DNA from: Clostridium jeddahitimonense
GTDB taxonomy: Bacteria; Bacillota; Clostridia; Clostridiales; Clostridiaceae
Length of the DNA: 64,000 bases
Direction of reading: 5' to 3'
Assembly: GCA_000753455.2 (NCBI GenBank)
Contig: LM994670.1
Coordinates: 1,447,873-1,511,872 of the forward strand
Shown piece after piece: positions 8,839-17,553 of this stretch. The translations under genes and the position numbers were made by a program. Numbering within the stretch: the stretch's first letter is position 1; every line of letters begins with the position of its first letter. The notes below the pieces were generated by a model. The model saw only the letters and a list, made by a program, of their open reading frames with translations. It made no database searches and was not told the origin of the DNA.

Positions 8839-9894
8839 CTAAAGCAAAATTCCTATTAGTACTATAGCACTTACTATTTGAATAAGAGCTATAAATACAC
8901 AATACATTGAAGCTTTTGGACCTTGTTGTATTAAGTCTTTAATATATACTCTCATGCCAATTCCTGCTAAAGCAATAACTTCAATAAAGTTATCTAAATC
9001 TTTTAAAATAGGAGTAAGGTTATGAGGGATTATATTTAATGAATATAAAGCACATGTTATGAAAAAACCTATTATATACCAAGGAACTTTTATTCTTGAT
9101 TGATGAGTATGACTATGTATTTCTTCTTCAACAGCTTCAACACCTTTTACTGGGCTTTTTTTCTTTAAAGCTGCAAGTAGGAATACTACCCCAACAAGAA
9201 ATACTATTCTAACTATTTTAAAGATTGTAGCTTGTTCTTTTACAGCTTCACTTACCATTGAAGCTGCAGCTACAACTTGACCTACAGATTGTAGTATACC
9301 ACCTAAAAAAGCAGAAGTTTTAAAGGTTTCATTATTATATAAAAATGAGGTTAAAAGTGGAAGTAATAGCATTAGTACAGTTCCCGTAACATTAACCATT
9401 GTAATAGCAATACCTTTATCTCTGCTATTAGAATTGATTACTGGAGCTGTTGATGCTATTGCAGAAGAACCGCATACTGCATTACCACTTGCCATTAGAA
9501 GGACGAAGTCTTCTCCGAATTTCATAGTTCTACCTACAAAAATGGTTCCAAATAAAGTTATCAACATTAATAAAACAATAAATACTATTCCCATGATTCC
9601 TAAATCTAATAACTGAGTTATATTTAATGTTCCACCTAGTAATACTACTGAAATAGATAAAAGTGTACCTTCAGAAAATTTGGTGCCTTTGTTTAAGTAA
9701 TCCTTTTTACCAAACGTATTTCCTATAATTATACCTATAACTATTGCTATTGTAGCAGCACCTAAAGTTGGTAAAAAAAGTTTAGCTATTATTTTACTTA
9801 TTATAGCTATTATAACGCAAACTAAAAAACCAGGTAAAATTTGCATAGCATGCTTTGTAAAATTATTTTTATTATCATGTTTATCATTACTCAT
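8839..9894 (-). CDS. yeiH: YeiH-family putative sulfate exporter
   Basis: This 351-residue membrane protein of the Cons_hypoth698/YeiH family has about ten helices. The signature GNAVCGSSAIASTAPVI lies mid-protein and a His-rich loop (EEIHSHTHQS) precedes the last helices. The family is annotated as putative sulfate exporters, but transport has not been firmly shown. The N-terminus MSNDKHDNKNNF is hydrophilic and cytosolic. The ATG at 9894 lacks a clear ribosome-binding site; a GAGGAAG lies about 40 bases upstream and begins a possible short leader ORF. It is divergent from ackA. Confidence 0.8.
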   Translation of the reverse strand: MSNDKHDNKNNFTKHAMQILPGFLVCVIIAIISKIIAKLFLPTLGAATIAIVIGIIIGNTFGKKDYLNKGTKFSEGTLLSISVVLLGGTLNITQLLDLGIMGIVFIVLLMLITLFGTIFVGRTMKFGEDFVLLMASGNAVCGSSAIASTAPVINSNSRDKGIAITMVNVTGTVLMLLLPLLTSFLYNNETFKTSAFLGGILQSVGQVVAAASMVSEAVKEQATIFKIVRIVFLVGVVFLLAALKKKSPVKGVEAVEEEIHSHTHQSRIKVPWYIIGFFITCALYSLNIIPHNLTPILKDLDNFIEVIALAGIGMRVYIKDLIQQGPKASMYCVFIALIQIVSAIVLIGILL

Positions 9895-10091
9895 AATGAA
9901 AAGTAAGGTGCTTTAAAAGAACCTTACAAATTTTCACTTCCTCTCTAGTTAAATTTAAGATTATTACATTTTACTTATGTATTAATACAATGGTAGTTTA
10001 TCCAAAATAATAAATAAAAATAACATAACACACCAGTTATCAGATTTTTCAGACAAAAGAGAATAATTAATCATTTTCATTTTTGTGAGTT

Positions 10092-10119
10092 TTGATGTAT
10101 TATTAAAGTATGTTAAAAT
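10092..10119 (+). promoter_or_regulatory. Probable ackA promoter
   Basis: TTGATG (10092-10097), a 16-base spacer and TAAAAT (10114-10119) preceded by TGT; placed about 30 bases before the ackA start codon. Confidence 0.45.
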
Positions 10120-10150
10120 TATTAGTTTTATAGTTTGGAGGAAGAAGGAA

Positions 10151-11350
10151 ATGAAAACGTTAGTAATCAATTGTGGTAGTTCATCATTAAAGTATCAACT
10201 AATTGATATGAGTACAGAAGAATCAATGGTTCAAGGGTTAGTTGAAAGAATTGGGATTGAAGGTTCTTTATTAACTCAAAAAGTTGAAGGTAGAGAAAAA
10301 TACATAATTAAAACGGAGATTAAAGATCATAAAGATGCTATTAGATTAGTTTTAGGAGCTTTAATCGATGAAAAATATGGCGTAATAAAGTCAATGGATG
10401 AGATAGCAGCAGTTGGACATAGAGTGGTTCATGGGGGAGAAAAATATTCGGAGTCAGTAGTATTAACGGAAGAAGTTTTAAAGTCAGTTGAAGAATGTAA
10501 TGCACTTGCGCCATTACATAACCCACCAAACATAATAGGAATAAAAGCTTGTATGGAGTTAATGCCAAATGTACCAATGGTAGGCGTATTCGATACAGCA
10601 TTCCATCAAACAATGCCAAAAGAAGCATATATATGTCCATTACCATATGAGTTATATAAAAATTATGGTATAAGAAAATATGGATTCCATGGGACATCTC
10701 ATAAATACGTATCTAATAAACTAGCTGAAGTTATGGGAAGAGATATAAAAGATCTTAAGATAGTAACTTGTCATTTAGGTAATGGATGTTCATTAGCAGC
10801 TGTTAAAGGCGGAAAATCTATTGACACATCAATGGGATTCACACCACTTGCTGGAGTTATGATGGGAACAAGATCAGGAAGTATTGATCCATCTGTAATT
10901 GGATTTTTAATAAATGAAAAAGGTTATACAATGCAAGAAGTAGATGAATTATTAAACAAGAAATCAGGTGTTCTTGGTATTTCAGGAGTTTCTTCAGATT
11001 TTAGAGATGTAAGAGATGCAGCTGAACAAGGTAATGAAAGAGCTAAGCTTGCGTTAGATGTATTCCATTATAAAGTAAGAGCTCAAATTGCAGCATATGC
11101 TGGAGTAATGGGTGGTATAGATGCTATTGTATTTACTGCAGGAATAGGGGAAAACTCATCATTAACAAGAAAAGAAAGTTTAAAGGGTCTAGAATTCTTA
11201 GGATTTGAACTTGATAATGAAAGAAATGAAATTAGAGGAGAAATTCAAGAAATATCTACAGATAATTCAAGAGTTAAAATTTATGTAATTCCTACTAATG
11301 AAGAGTTAATGATTGCTAGAGATACAGTTGAATTAATTAATAATATGTAA
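10151..11350 (+). CDS. ackA: Acetate kinase
   Basis: This 399-residue enzyme converts acetyl phosphate and ADP to acetate and ATP, the main substrate-level phosphorylation step of clostridial fermentation. It starts [17 protein letters not shown] (ASKHA phosphate-1 motif) and contains [31 protein letters not shown] (catalytic Asp/His region) and FTAGIGENS. The ATG at 10151 follows GGAGGAAGAAGG and is the family start; the frame is open further upstream but unsupported. No phosphotransacetylase gene lies beside it. A terminator follows at 11361. Confidence 0.97.
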   Translation: MKTLVINCGSSSLKYQLIDMSTEESMVQGLVERIGIEGSLLTQKVEGREKYIIKTEIKDHKDAIRLVLGALIDEKYGVIKSMDEIAAVGHRVVHGGEKYSESVVLTEEVLKSVEECNALAPLHNPPNIIGIKACMELMPNVPMVGVFDTAFHQTMPKEAYICPLPYELYKNYGIRKYGFHGTSHKYVSNKLAEVMGRDIKDLKIVTCHLGNGCSLAAVKGGKSIDTSMGFTPLAGVMMGTRSGSIDPSVIGFLINEKGYTMQEVDELLNKKSGVLGISGVSSDFRDVRDAAEQGNERAKLALDVFHYKVRAQIAAYAGVMGGIDAIVFTAGIGENSSLTRKESLKGLEFLGFELDNERNEIRGEIQEISTDNSRVKIYVIPTNEELMIARDTVELINNM

Positions 11351-11360
11351 CATAAGTGTT

Positions 11361-11394
11361 AAAACCTTAGTGATTTTTCGCTAAGGTTTTTATT
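11361..11394 (+). terminator. Rho-independent terminator of ackA
   Basis: AAAACCTTAG/CTAAGGTTTT hairpin running into TTTTT. Confidence 0.9.
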
Positions 11395-11469
11395 ATTATG
11401 AAAAATAGTGTATAATATCCATTAATTATACTTTGAAAAAATAGCTTGATAGGAGAGGAGAATTAAAAT

Positions 11470-12612
11470 TTGAAGAACTTTTTAGGAGATAAGTTTAAAG
11501 AATATTGGGGAATAGTCACATATACAATTATTATAGCTTATGTAATTTTTAATTTTAAAAATATTATTTCAGGTGGAAAAAATGCAATAGGTATAATATC
11601 ACCATTTATTATTGGGATAGCTATAGCATTTATATTAAACTTAGTTATGAGAATTTTTGAAGAAAGAGTATTTAAAGTTTTAGATAGCAAAAGGTATTCA
11701 AAGTATTCAAGCTTAAAAAGACCCTTATCAGTAGCTTTAACTTTTGTAGTAGTATTTGCTGCAATTACAGGTTTAATAATATTTATAATCCCTCAGCTTA
11801 TTGATAGTATTTCGACGTTAACTGATACAGTACCTTCGTATATAAGATCTTTTGAAGAATTAATAAGTCAATATGTTAGCAATACTGAAGTTTTAAATAC
11901 TTTATGGAATAACTTTTTATCTGCATGGAGAGAGATTCTTCAATTTACTGGACAAATAGTTGTTACATCTTTATCTGGTGTAGTAAATATTACAGTAGGA
12001 TTCACTAGTGGATTAGTTAATTTTATACTTTCTTTAATTTTTTCAATTTATATGTTATTAAATAAAGAGAGATTACAAATAGGGATGAAAAAGGTTTTAT
12101 ATGCTTTTAGCAAAAATAATTTTGCTGATAAGATAATGTATTTAGGGAAAGTAGCAAATGAATCTTTTTCAAGTTATATTGGAGGTCAATTTATAGAAGC
12201 TATTATTATAGGTGCGTTATGCTTCATAGGAATGATTATATTGAAGATGCCATATCCGCTGCTTATTAGTGTTTTGGTAGCTGTGACAGCTTTAATACCT
12301 ATATTTGGAGCATTTATAGGAACTATACCATCGGCTTTTATAATTTTAATAATAGATCCAATGAAGGCACTTTGGTTTGTAATATTTATTATTGTACTTC
12401 AACAAATTGAAGGGAATTTAATTTATCCTAAGGTTGTAGGAAGCTCAGTAGGTTTACCACCTATATGGGTAATGTTAGCTATGCTTATTGGCGGGAATAC
12501 ATTTGGACTTCTAGGAATGTTATTAGGAATACCTACTTTCTCAGTAATATATAAAATATCTAGAGAATATATAAATAAAAGATTAAAGAATAAAAATATA
12601 GTAGTTAATTAA
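11470..12612 (+). CDS. AI-2E family transporter (PerM-like)
   Basis: This 380-residue membrane protein of the AI-2E/PerM superfamily has two N-terminal helices, a long amphipathic region (QLIDSISTLTDTVPSYIRSFEELI), then a C-terminal helix bundle with ALIPIFGAFIGTIPSAFI and the family signature QQIEGNLIYPKVVGSSVGLPP. Family members include the TqsA exporter and Na+/H+ antiporters, so the substrate cannot be assigned. It starts at TTG 11470 after GGAGAGGAG and is monocistronic. Confidence 0.88.
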   Translation: MKNFLGDKFKEYWGIVTYTIIIAYVIFNFKNIISGGKNAIGIISPFIIGIAIAFILNLVMRIFEERVFKVLDSKRYSKYSSLKRPLSVALTFVVVFAAITGLIIFIIPQLIDSISTLTDTVPSYIRSFEELISQYVSNTEVLNTLWNNFLSAWREILQFTGQIVVTSLSGVVNITVGFTSGLVNFILSLIFSIYMLLNKERLQIGMKKVLYAFSKNNFADKIMYLGKVANESFSSYIGGQFIEAIIIGALCFIGMIILKMPYPLLISVLVAVTALIPIFGAFIGTIPSAFIILIIDPMKALWFVIFIIVLQQIEGNLIYPKVVGSSVGLPPIWVMLAMLIGGNTFGLLGMLLGIPTFSVIYKISREYINKRLKNKNIVVN

Positions 12613-12633
12613 AAATAAAGTTAATAATATATT

Positions 12634-12674
12634 AGACTATTGCAGAAATTAATTAGATGCAGTAGTCTTTTTTT
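12634..12674 (+). terminator. Rho-independent terminator
   Basis: AGACTATTGCA and TGCAGTAGTCT arms followed by seven Ts. Confidence 0.85.
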
Positions 12675-12819
12675 ATTTTAATTAAATTTTAATAATAAGA
12701 TTTTATGTTTTGAAAAAAGCATTATTACTAAGATATAAGTTGTCATAATATAACATATTTTAATAAGCATAAATAAATAGATTTGACAAAATATAATTAA
12801 AGAGAGGAGGAGGTATAGC

Positions 12820-13551
12820 TTGTTAAAAAAAATTATTTGTAATACTATTATATTTTTTATGCTTATTACATTAACTGCTAATGCTACTACTATAATTGCT
12901 GTAATTGGTGAAAATAAAATAATGCTTGCAGCAGACACTAGACTTACCATAACTAAAAAGAATGGAGAAAAAGTTCATGAGGATAATGGTAAAAAGCTTT
13001 ATAAGTTAAAGAATGGTGTAGGTGTGGCTTTTGCAGGTGATACAAATTCAATAAAAACTTTAAGAAGTGGTAAAGATATAATAACAAAATCAGTAAGTAC
13101 AATAATAAATGATCTTAATAATTTAAATTGTATTGATAACCTTTCAGTAGCAGAAACAGCAGAACTAATTGCAGAAAAATATGTTAATCTTTTGATAGAT
13201 TATACAGGGGACATACTTGTAGTTGGCTTTGATAATGATGAACCTGTCATTTATGGAATTAAAGCTGTAAAAGGTAGAGCTATATGGCAAGGTATTTCAG
13301 GTAAAGGAAGCTTTTGGGCTATCGGATCAGGCAGTGAGATGATGGTTAAAAAATTAAGAGAGAACGTTGGCTGTGAAGAAAATAATAATATGGATTTATG
13401 TATGGATCATCTAAAAGAATTAAAAGATAGAGAAATCTTATCTATAATTAAGGAATCTTTACAAGAAGTAATTGATGATTATGAAGAGAATTATAGAGAA
13501 GAAGAGCGTAGTACAGGTGGAAAAGTTGATACTCTTACAATTAAGCCTTAA
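12820..13551 (+). CDS. Proteasome-beta-like Ntn hydrolase with signal peptide
   Basis: This 243-residue protein has two parts. Residues 1-22 form a signal peptide: two Lys, a hydrophobic core, and ANA at 20-22. From Thr23 on the sequence is a proteasome beta-type Ntn hydrolase, TTIIAVIGENKIMLAADTR. Counting Thr23 as residue 1 gives the classical Asp17 (Asp39), a Lys pair at the Lys33 position (58/59), GSGS at 169-172 (Ser129 region) and GGKVD with Asp237 (Asp166 region). The catalytic set therefore looks complete. The predicted signal-peptidase site falls exactly before the nucleophile. Start TTG 12820 follows GGAGGAGG. No ATPase partner is nearby and the substrate is unknown. Export is inferred; the leader could instead be an autolytic propeptide. 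Confidence 0.8.
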   Translation: MLKKIICNTIIFFMLITLTANATTIIAVIGENKIMLAADTRLTITKKNGEKVHEDNGKKLYKLKNGVGVAFAGDTNSIKTLRSGKDIITKSVSTIINDLNNLNCIDNLSVAETAELIAEKYVNLLIDYTGDILVVGFDNDEPVIYGIKAVKGRAIWQGISGKGSFWAIGSGSEMMVKKLRENVGCEENNNMDLCMDHLKELKDREILSIIKESLQEVIDDYEENYREEERSTGGKVDTLTIKP

Positions 13552-13575
13552 AAATAAATTTTAAAAAGGATTAAT

Positions 13576-13612
13576 AAAAATATCTATCAGATTGATAGAT
13601 ATTTTTATTTTG
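13576..13612 (+). terminator. Rho-independent terminator
   Basis: Perfect 14-bp stem (AAAAATATCTATCA and complement) with a 3-base loop after the Ntn hydrolase gene. Confidence 0.9.
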
Positions 13613-13677
13613 ATATTTATTATCAAATATGATAGAATTTCAATTAATATTTACTAATTTAGATTAGAGGTGAAATT

Positions 13678-14106
13678 ATGTCTTTTGAAAGACTAGATAG
13701 AAATAATGTTTTAGAAAATGATGTAAGAAGTTGTGTGCTTTTATGCAATTTTAATGGGAAAGAGCTTAAGGCTGTTAAGAATTATGCTAGCATTTTAGGG
13801 TTAAGAGACCAGATATGTTTATATTCAAAAAATGGAGATAGTACAATTAAGGATATTTTAGAAGATAATATTGACTCTAATTGTGAAGAAGGAAGAAAAG
13901 AGAGAGCTATAATATTTAATAATATTTCAAATATGAAAATTAATATGTTTATAGACAACTTAAAGAAAATAAGAATAAATAATATTCTTAAGGCTGTAGT
14001 AACTGAAACATCTATAAATTGGACAGTTAATGAGGTTATAGTAAATCTTTTAAATGAGAGAGCCGCTATAAATAGTGGTAATTTTTCAGATTTACATAAA
14101 AAATAA
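13678..14106 (+). CDS. DUF3783 domain protein
   Basis: This 142-residue protein shows the DUF3783 layout: an N-terminal VLLCNFNGKELKAVKNYASILGLRDQICLY half and a C-terminal KERAIIFNNISNMKINMFIDNLKKI half with LKAVVTETSINWTVNEVIVNLL. The function is unknown and it is soluble. The ATG follows GAGGTG. A near-palindrome TTATCAAATATGATAG lies about 55 bases upstream. It is a stand-alone unit with its own terminator. Confidence 0.7.
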   Translation: MSFERLDRNNVLENDVRSCVLLCNFNGKELKAVKNYASILGLRDQICLYSKNGDSTIKDILEDNIDSNCEEGRKERAIIFNNISNMKINMFIDNLKKIRINNILKAVVTETSINWTVNEVIVNLLNERAAINSGNFSDLHKK

Positions 14107-14119
14107 TAATTTTATTAAA

Positions 14120-14152
14120 GAAGTAATAATTATTTATTACTTCTATTTTTAT
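14120..14152 (+). terminator. Rho-independent terminator
   Basis: GAAGTAATAA/TTATTACTTC hairpin followed by ATTTTTATTTTG. Confidence 0.8.
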
Positions 14153-14307
14153 TTTGTTTGTTGAATAAAATGGAAATAAAAGGTAAAATCATCTTGTGAG
14201 ACAAATTATAGAAATTAGATAACTTTATAATATATTACTGTTTTTATATTAGGTAAAGTTAATATAAAAATAGTAATATATTAAGCGTTTCATAGGAGGA
14301 TAGATAT

Positions 14308-16074
14308 ATGAATTCTTTATATTTAAAAAATATACAAGAGTCTGTCATAAGATATGCTAGTGTTATTTCAAATATATTAAAGATTGATGTTGAGATAGTG
14401 GATGAAGGCTTAAATAGAATAGCAGGTACAGGAATATTTAAGAATAAAATAAATGAAAATATTAAAAAAAATGGTTTCGTATATGAAGAGACTATTAATA
14501 AAAAGAGAATTCAATTTATAGAGAATCCAGGTGAGCATAGATTATGTAGAAAATGTTTGGAGAAGGATAACTGTTTAGAAAAAATGGAGGTAAGTTTTCC
14601 AATAATATATGAGAATAGAGTTATTGGAGTAATAGGGGTAGTATGTAGTACAATAGAGCAAAAAAATAGATTATTAAATGATTTATCAACTATAGTATCT
14701 TTTATTGAACAAATATCTGAGCTTATTGCAGCAAAGGTATCAGAATACAGTAAGGAAATAATTCAAATAAAAAGCTTAGAATTTTTTAAAGAGATAGTAA
14801 ACTCTGTTAATGATGGAGTAATTGTTGTAGGTTCTAATAGCTTAATAAGTAGTATCAATAAAAAGGGTGAAAATGAATTAAAGTTAAAATCATCAGTAAA
14901 AGGTAAGAAAATTACTATAGATGAAACTGACGATAATTTTAATGAAAATAGCACTTATCAAATAAAAATAGATGAAACTAAATATGAGGTAGTAGGAAGA
15001 TTGATTCAAGGTTCTTTAGATATAAAAGAGTATAGTAAAATACTTATATTCAATAAACTTATGAATATAAAGCAAGAAGCAGTAACTTTAACATACGGAA
15101 ATAATAAGACAAATTTATCTGATATAGTTGGAGAATCTGATGCGATGAAATCATTAAAAAAGAAAATTAAAAGTATTAGCAATTTAAAATCTACAGTACT
15201 GATAACAGGGGAAAGTGGCACAGGAAAAGAACTAGTGGCTAGAGCAATACATGCGGAAGGAGAACGGAGAAATAAGCCTTTTATAGCTATTAATTGTGGA
15301 GCTATACCAGAATCATTATTAGAAAGTGAATTATTTGGATATGTAAAAGGTGCCTTTTCAGGAGCTAATGCTAATGGACGTATAGGGAAATTTGAGTTAG
15401 CTAACAAGGGAGTTATATTTTTAGATGAAATTGGAGACATGCCTCTTTATTTACAAGTTAAGTTACTAAGGGTGCTTCAAGAAAAAACAGTAGTAAGAAT
15501 AGGATCTAATAAACTTACATCGTTAGATATTAGAATTGTTGCAGCAACCAATAAAGATTTAAAAGAGCTAGTTAGAAAAGGGAAATTCCGAGAGGACCTT
15601 TATTATAGATTAAATGTAATACCTATAGAAGTTCCAGCATTAAGAGAAAGAGGAAAAGACTTAAATCTATTAGTAAATGTTTTAGTAGATAAATATAATA
15701 ACTTATTTAATAAGTATGTTAGTAAAATTGATGCTGAAGTATTAGAAATGTTTCGCAAATATAAATGGCAAGGAAATGTAAGAGAGTTAGAAAATGTTGT
15801 TGAGTTTATGGTTAGTCTTTCAGATAAAAGGGGAGTAGTAGATAAATCTATGTTGCCTGAATCATTTATAGAAAATTATAATGAACTGTTAAACGATAAC
15901 ATAGATAGAAGTATAAATATTAAACAGATAATACCTTTAAAAGATATTGAGAAGTTATATATAAAAAAAGCTATAGAAAAATACGGAAATACTACAGAAG
16001 GGAAAAAAATTGCAGCAAAAAAATTAGGAATAGGAATAGCTACCTTATATAGAAAAATTGATGGATTAGAATAG
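14308..16074 (+). CDS. Sigma-54-dependent activator of the purine/urate locus
   Basis: This 588-residue enhancer-binding protein has an N-terminal sensory region (residues 1-140) with a CRKCLEKDNC Cys cluster and a PrpR/PocR-like fold, then a PAS-like segment (NSVNDGVIVVGSNSLISSINKKGE). The AAA+ domain has Walker A GESGTGKE from residue 301 and Walker B DEIGD from 373. A Fis-type helix-turn-helix sits at the end (KIAAKKLGIGIATLYRKI). The sigma-54 contact loop reads GAFSGA (348-353) rather than GAFTGA. It directly precedes a perfect -24/-12 promoter and three identical palindromes, so it most likely activates the ygeY operon in response to a purine or a related ligand. Start ATG follows AGGAGG. 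Confidence 0.9.
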   Translation: MNSLYLKNIQESVIRYASVISNILKIDVEIVDEGLNRIAGTGIFKNKINENIKKNGFVYEETINKKRIQFIENPGEHRLCRKCLEKDNCLEKMEVSFPIIYENRVIGVIGVVCSTIEQKNRLLNDLSTIVSFIEQISELIAAKVSEYSKEIIQIKSLEFFKEIVNSVNDGVIVVGSNSLISSINKKGENELKLKSSVKGKKITIDETDDNFNENSTYQIKIDETKYEVVGRLIQGSLDIKEYSKILIFNKLMNIKQEAVTLTYGNNKTNLSDIVGESDAMKSLKKKIKSISNLKSTVLITGESGTGKELVARAIHAEGERRNKPFIAINCGAIPESLLESELFGYVKGAFSGANANGRIGKFELANKGVIFLDEIGDMPLYLQVKLLRVLQEKTVVRIGSNKLTSLDIRIVAATNKDLKELVRKGKFREDLYYRLNVIPIEVPALRERGKDLNLLVNVLVDKYNNLFNKYVSKIDAEVLEMFRKYKWQGNVRELENVVEFMVSLSDKRGVVDKSMLPESFIENYNELLNDNIDRSINIKQIIPLKDIEKLYIKKAIEKYGNTTEGKKIAAKKLGIGIATLYRKIDGLE

Positions 16075-16075
16075 T

Positions 16076-16090
16076 TTATCAAAATGATAA
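16076..16090. promoter_or_regulatory. Activator-binding palindrome, copy 1
   Basis: TTATCAAAATGATAA, a perfect TTATCA-AAA-TGATAA dyad just after the regulator's stop codon; identical to copies 2 and 3. Confidence 0.7.
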
Positions 16091-16130
16091 AATACTAACA
16101 AATATGTGTAAACTAATGGGTTAAAGAAGA

Positions 16131-16145
16131 TTATCAAAATGATAA
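16131..16145. promoter_or_regulatory. Activator-binding palindrome, copy 2
   Basis: Second exact copy of TTATCAAAATGATAA, starting 55 bases downstream of copy 1, which is about five helical turns. Confidence 0.75.
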
Positions 16146-16149
16146 GAAT

Positions 16150-16164
16150 TTATCATTTTGATAA
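16150..16164. promoter_or_regulatory. Activator-binding palindrome, copy 3 (inverted)
   Basis: TTATCATTTTGATAA, the exact reverse complement of copies 1 and 2, ending about 90 bases before the -24 element, a typical upstream activating position. Confidence 0.75.
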
Positions 16165-16254
16165 TTTTTTTGTTTTTATCTGAAATTAATAATAAATGAT
16201 TAGTTAGAAAAGCCTGAATACATGGTGAAAAATATAACTTGTTTCAAATTAAGA

Positions 16255-16271
16255 TTGGCATGGAATTTGCT
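16255..16271 (+). promoter_or_regulatory. Sigma-54 (-24/-12) promoter of the ygeY operon
   Basis: TTGGCATGGAATTTGCT has GG (16257-16258) and GC (16269-16270) separated by exactly ten bases, the canonical RpoN spacing. It lies about 47 bases before the ygeY ATG and downstream of the three palindromes. Confidence 0.92.
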
Positions 16272-16317
16272 TTATTAAATAGGTGTAATAAAAAATAAAC
16301 TTTTTAGGAGGATTATT

Positions 16318-17517
16318 ATGGATTTCAATAAGATTAAAGAAAGTGCTAAGGGTTACGAAAGCAAGATGACTAGCTTTTTAAGAGACTTAATAGCGATTCC
16401 AGGAGAAAGTGCAGAAGAAGAAGGTGTTATTAAAAGAATTGCAGAAGAAATGAGAGCTTTAGAATTTGATAAAGTTGAAATAGATAAAATGGGAAATGTA
16501 TTAGGATATATGGGAACCGGAAAAACTTTAATAGCTTACGATGGTCATATAGATACAGTTGGACTTGGGGAATTAAGTAACTGGACATTTGACCCATATG
16601 AAGGATATGAAACAGAAACAGAAATAGGTGGACGTGGGGCATCAGACCAATTAGGTGGTATAGTTTCTGCAACATATGGTGCTAGAATAATGAAGGATCT
16701 AGGACTTTTATCCGATAAGTATACAGTACTTGTAACTGGAACAGTCCAAGAGGAGGATTGCGATGGACTCTGTTGGCAATACATTTATAATGAATCTGAA
16801 ATAAAACCGGAATTTGTTGTAATTACAGAACCAACTAACGGAAATATATATAGAGGACAACGTGGCCGTATGGAAATAAGAGTAGAAGTTAAGGGTGTAT
16901 CATGTCATGGATCAGCCCCTGAAAGAGGAGATAATGCTATTTACAAGATGGCAGATATTCTTCAAGAAATAAGAGTATTAAATGATAATCTACACTATGA
17001 TCCATTCTTAGGAAAAGGAACAATAACAGTTTCACAAATATTTTATAACTCACCATCCCGTTGTGCAGTAGCTGATATGTGTGCAATTTCACTAGATAGA
17101 CGTTTAACAGATGGAGAAACTTACGAAATGGCTTTAGAAGAAGTAAGAAATTTACCTTTTGCTAAGAAATATAATGCTGAAGTTACTATGTATAAATATG
17201 AAAGACCAAGTTGGACAGGCCTTATTTACCCAACAGATTGTTACTTCCCAACATGGGTAATTCCTGAAGATGCACCAGCAACAGAAGCTATGGTTAAAGC
17301 ATATGAAGGAATGTATGGTACTCCTAAGGTTGATAAGTGGACATTCTCTACTAATGGAGTTTCTATAATGGGTAGATATGGAATACCTTGTATAGGATTT
17401 GGACCTGGTAAAGAGGAAGAAGCGCATGCTCCGAATGAAAAGACTTGGAAAGAAGACTTAGTTAGATGTGCAGCTGTTTATGCAGCAGTTCCAACTTTAT
17501 ATTGTGAAGAAAGATAA
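16318..17517 (+). CDS. ygeY: YgeY-type M20 hydrolase (selenium-metabolism-linked)
   Basis: This 399-residue M20-family amidohydrolase/peptidase is of the YgeY type. The dinuclear metal site is visible in [20 protein letters not shown] and VQEEDCDG, and the dimerisation-domain motif is [17 protein letters not shown]. Family work and recent gut purine-degradation studies place YgeY in the anaerobic urate/2,3-diaminopropionate branch, where it removes an acyl or carbamoyl group. It is the first gene after the sigma-54 promoter, with ribosome-binding site AGGAGG, and is followed by ygeW after 36 bases. Confidence 0.92.
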   Translation: MDFNKIKESAKGYESKMTSFLRDLIAIPGESAEEEGVIKRIAEEMRALEFDKVEIDKMGNVLGYMGTGKTLIAYDGHIDTVGLGELSNWTFDPYEGYETETEIGGRGASDQLGGIVSATYGARIMKDLGLLSDKYTVLVTGTVQEEDCDGLCWQYIYNESEIKPEFVVITEPTNGNIYRGQRGRMEIRVEVKGVSCHGSAPERGDNAIYKMADILQEIRVLNDNLHYDPFLGKGTITVSQIFYNSPSRCAVADMCAISLDRRLTDGETYEMALEEVRNLPFAKKYNAEVTMYKYERPSWTGLIYPTDCYFPTWVIPEDAPATEAMVKAYEGMYGTPKVDKWTFSTNGVSIMGRYGIPCIGFGPGKEEEAHAPNEKTWKEDLVRCAAVYAAVPTLYCEER

Positions 17518-17553
17518 TTAAATAAAATATAGATTTAAGGGAGAGAGATTAAG

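Larger units (their letters stand above)
16131..16172 (+). terminator. Terminator of the sigma-54 activator, built from two operator copies
   Basis: Copy 2 and the inverted copy 3, separated by GAAT, form a 15-bp perfect hairpin followed by TTTTTT. The same DNA can therefore serve both as tandem activator sites and as an intrinsic terminator. Confidence 0.7.

Noticed and set aside
13619..13634. TTATCAAATATGATAG as a fourth activator site
   Set aside because: The spacer is one base longer and the last base differs; it is far from any -24/-12 element.
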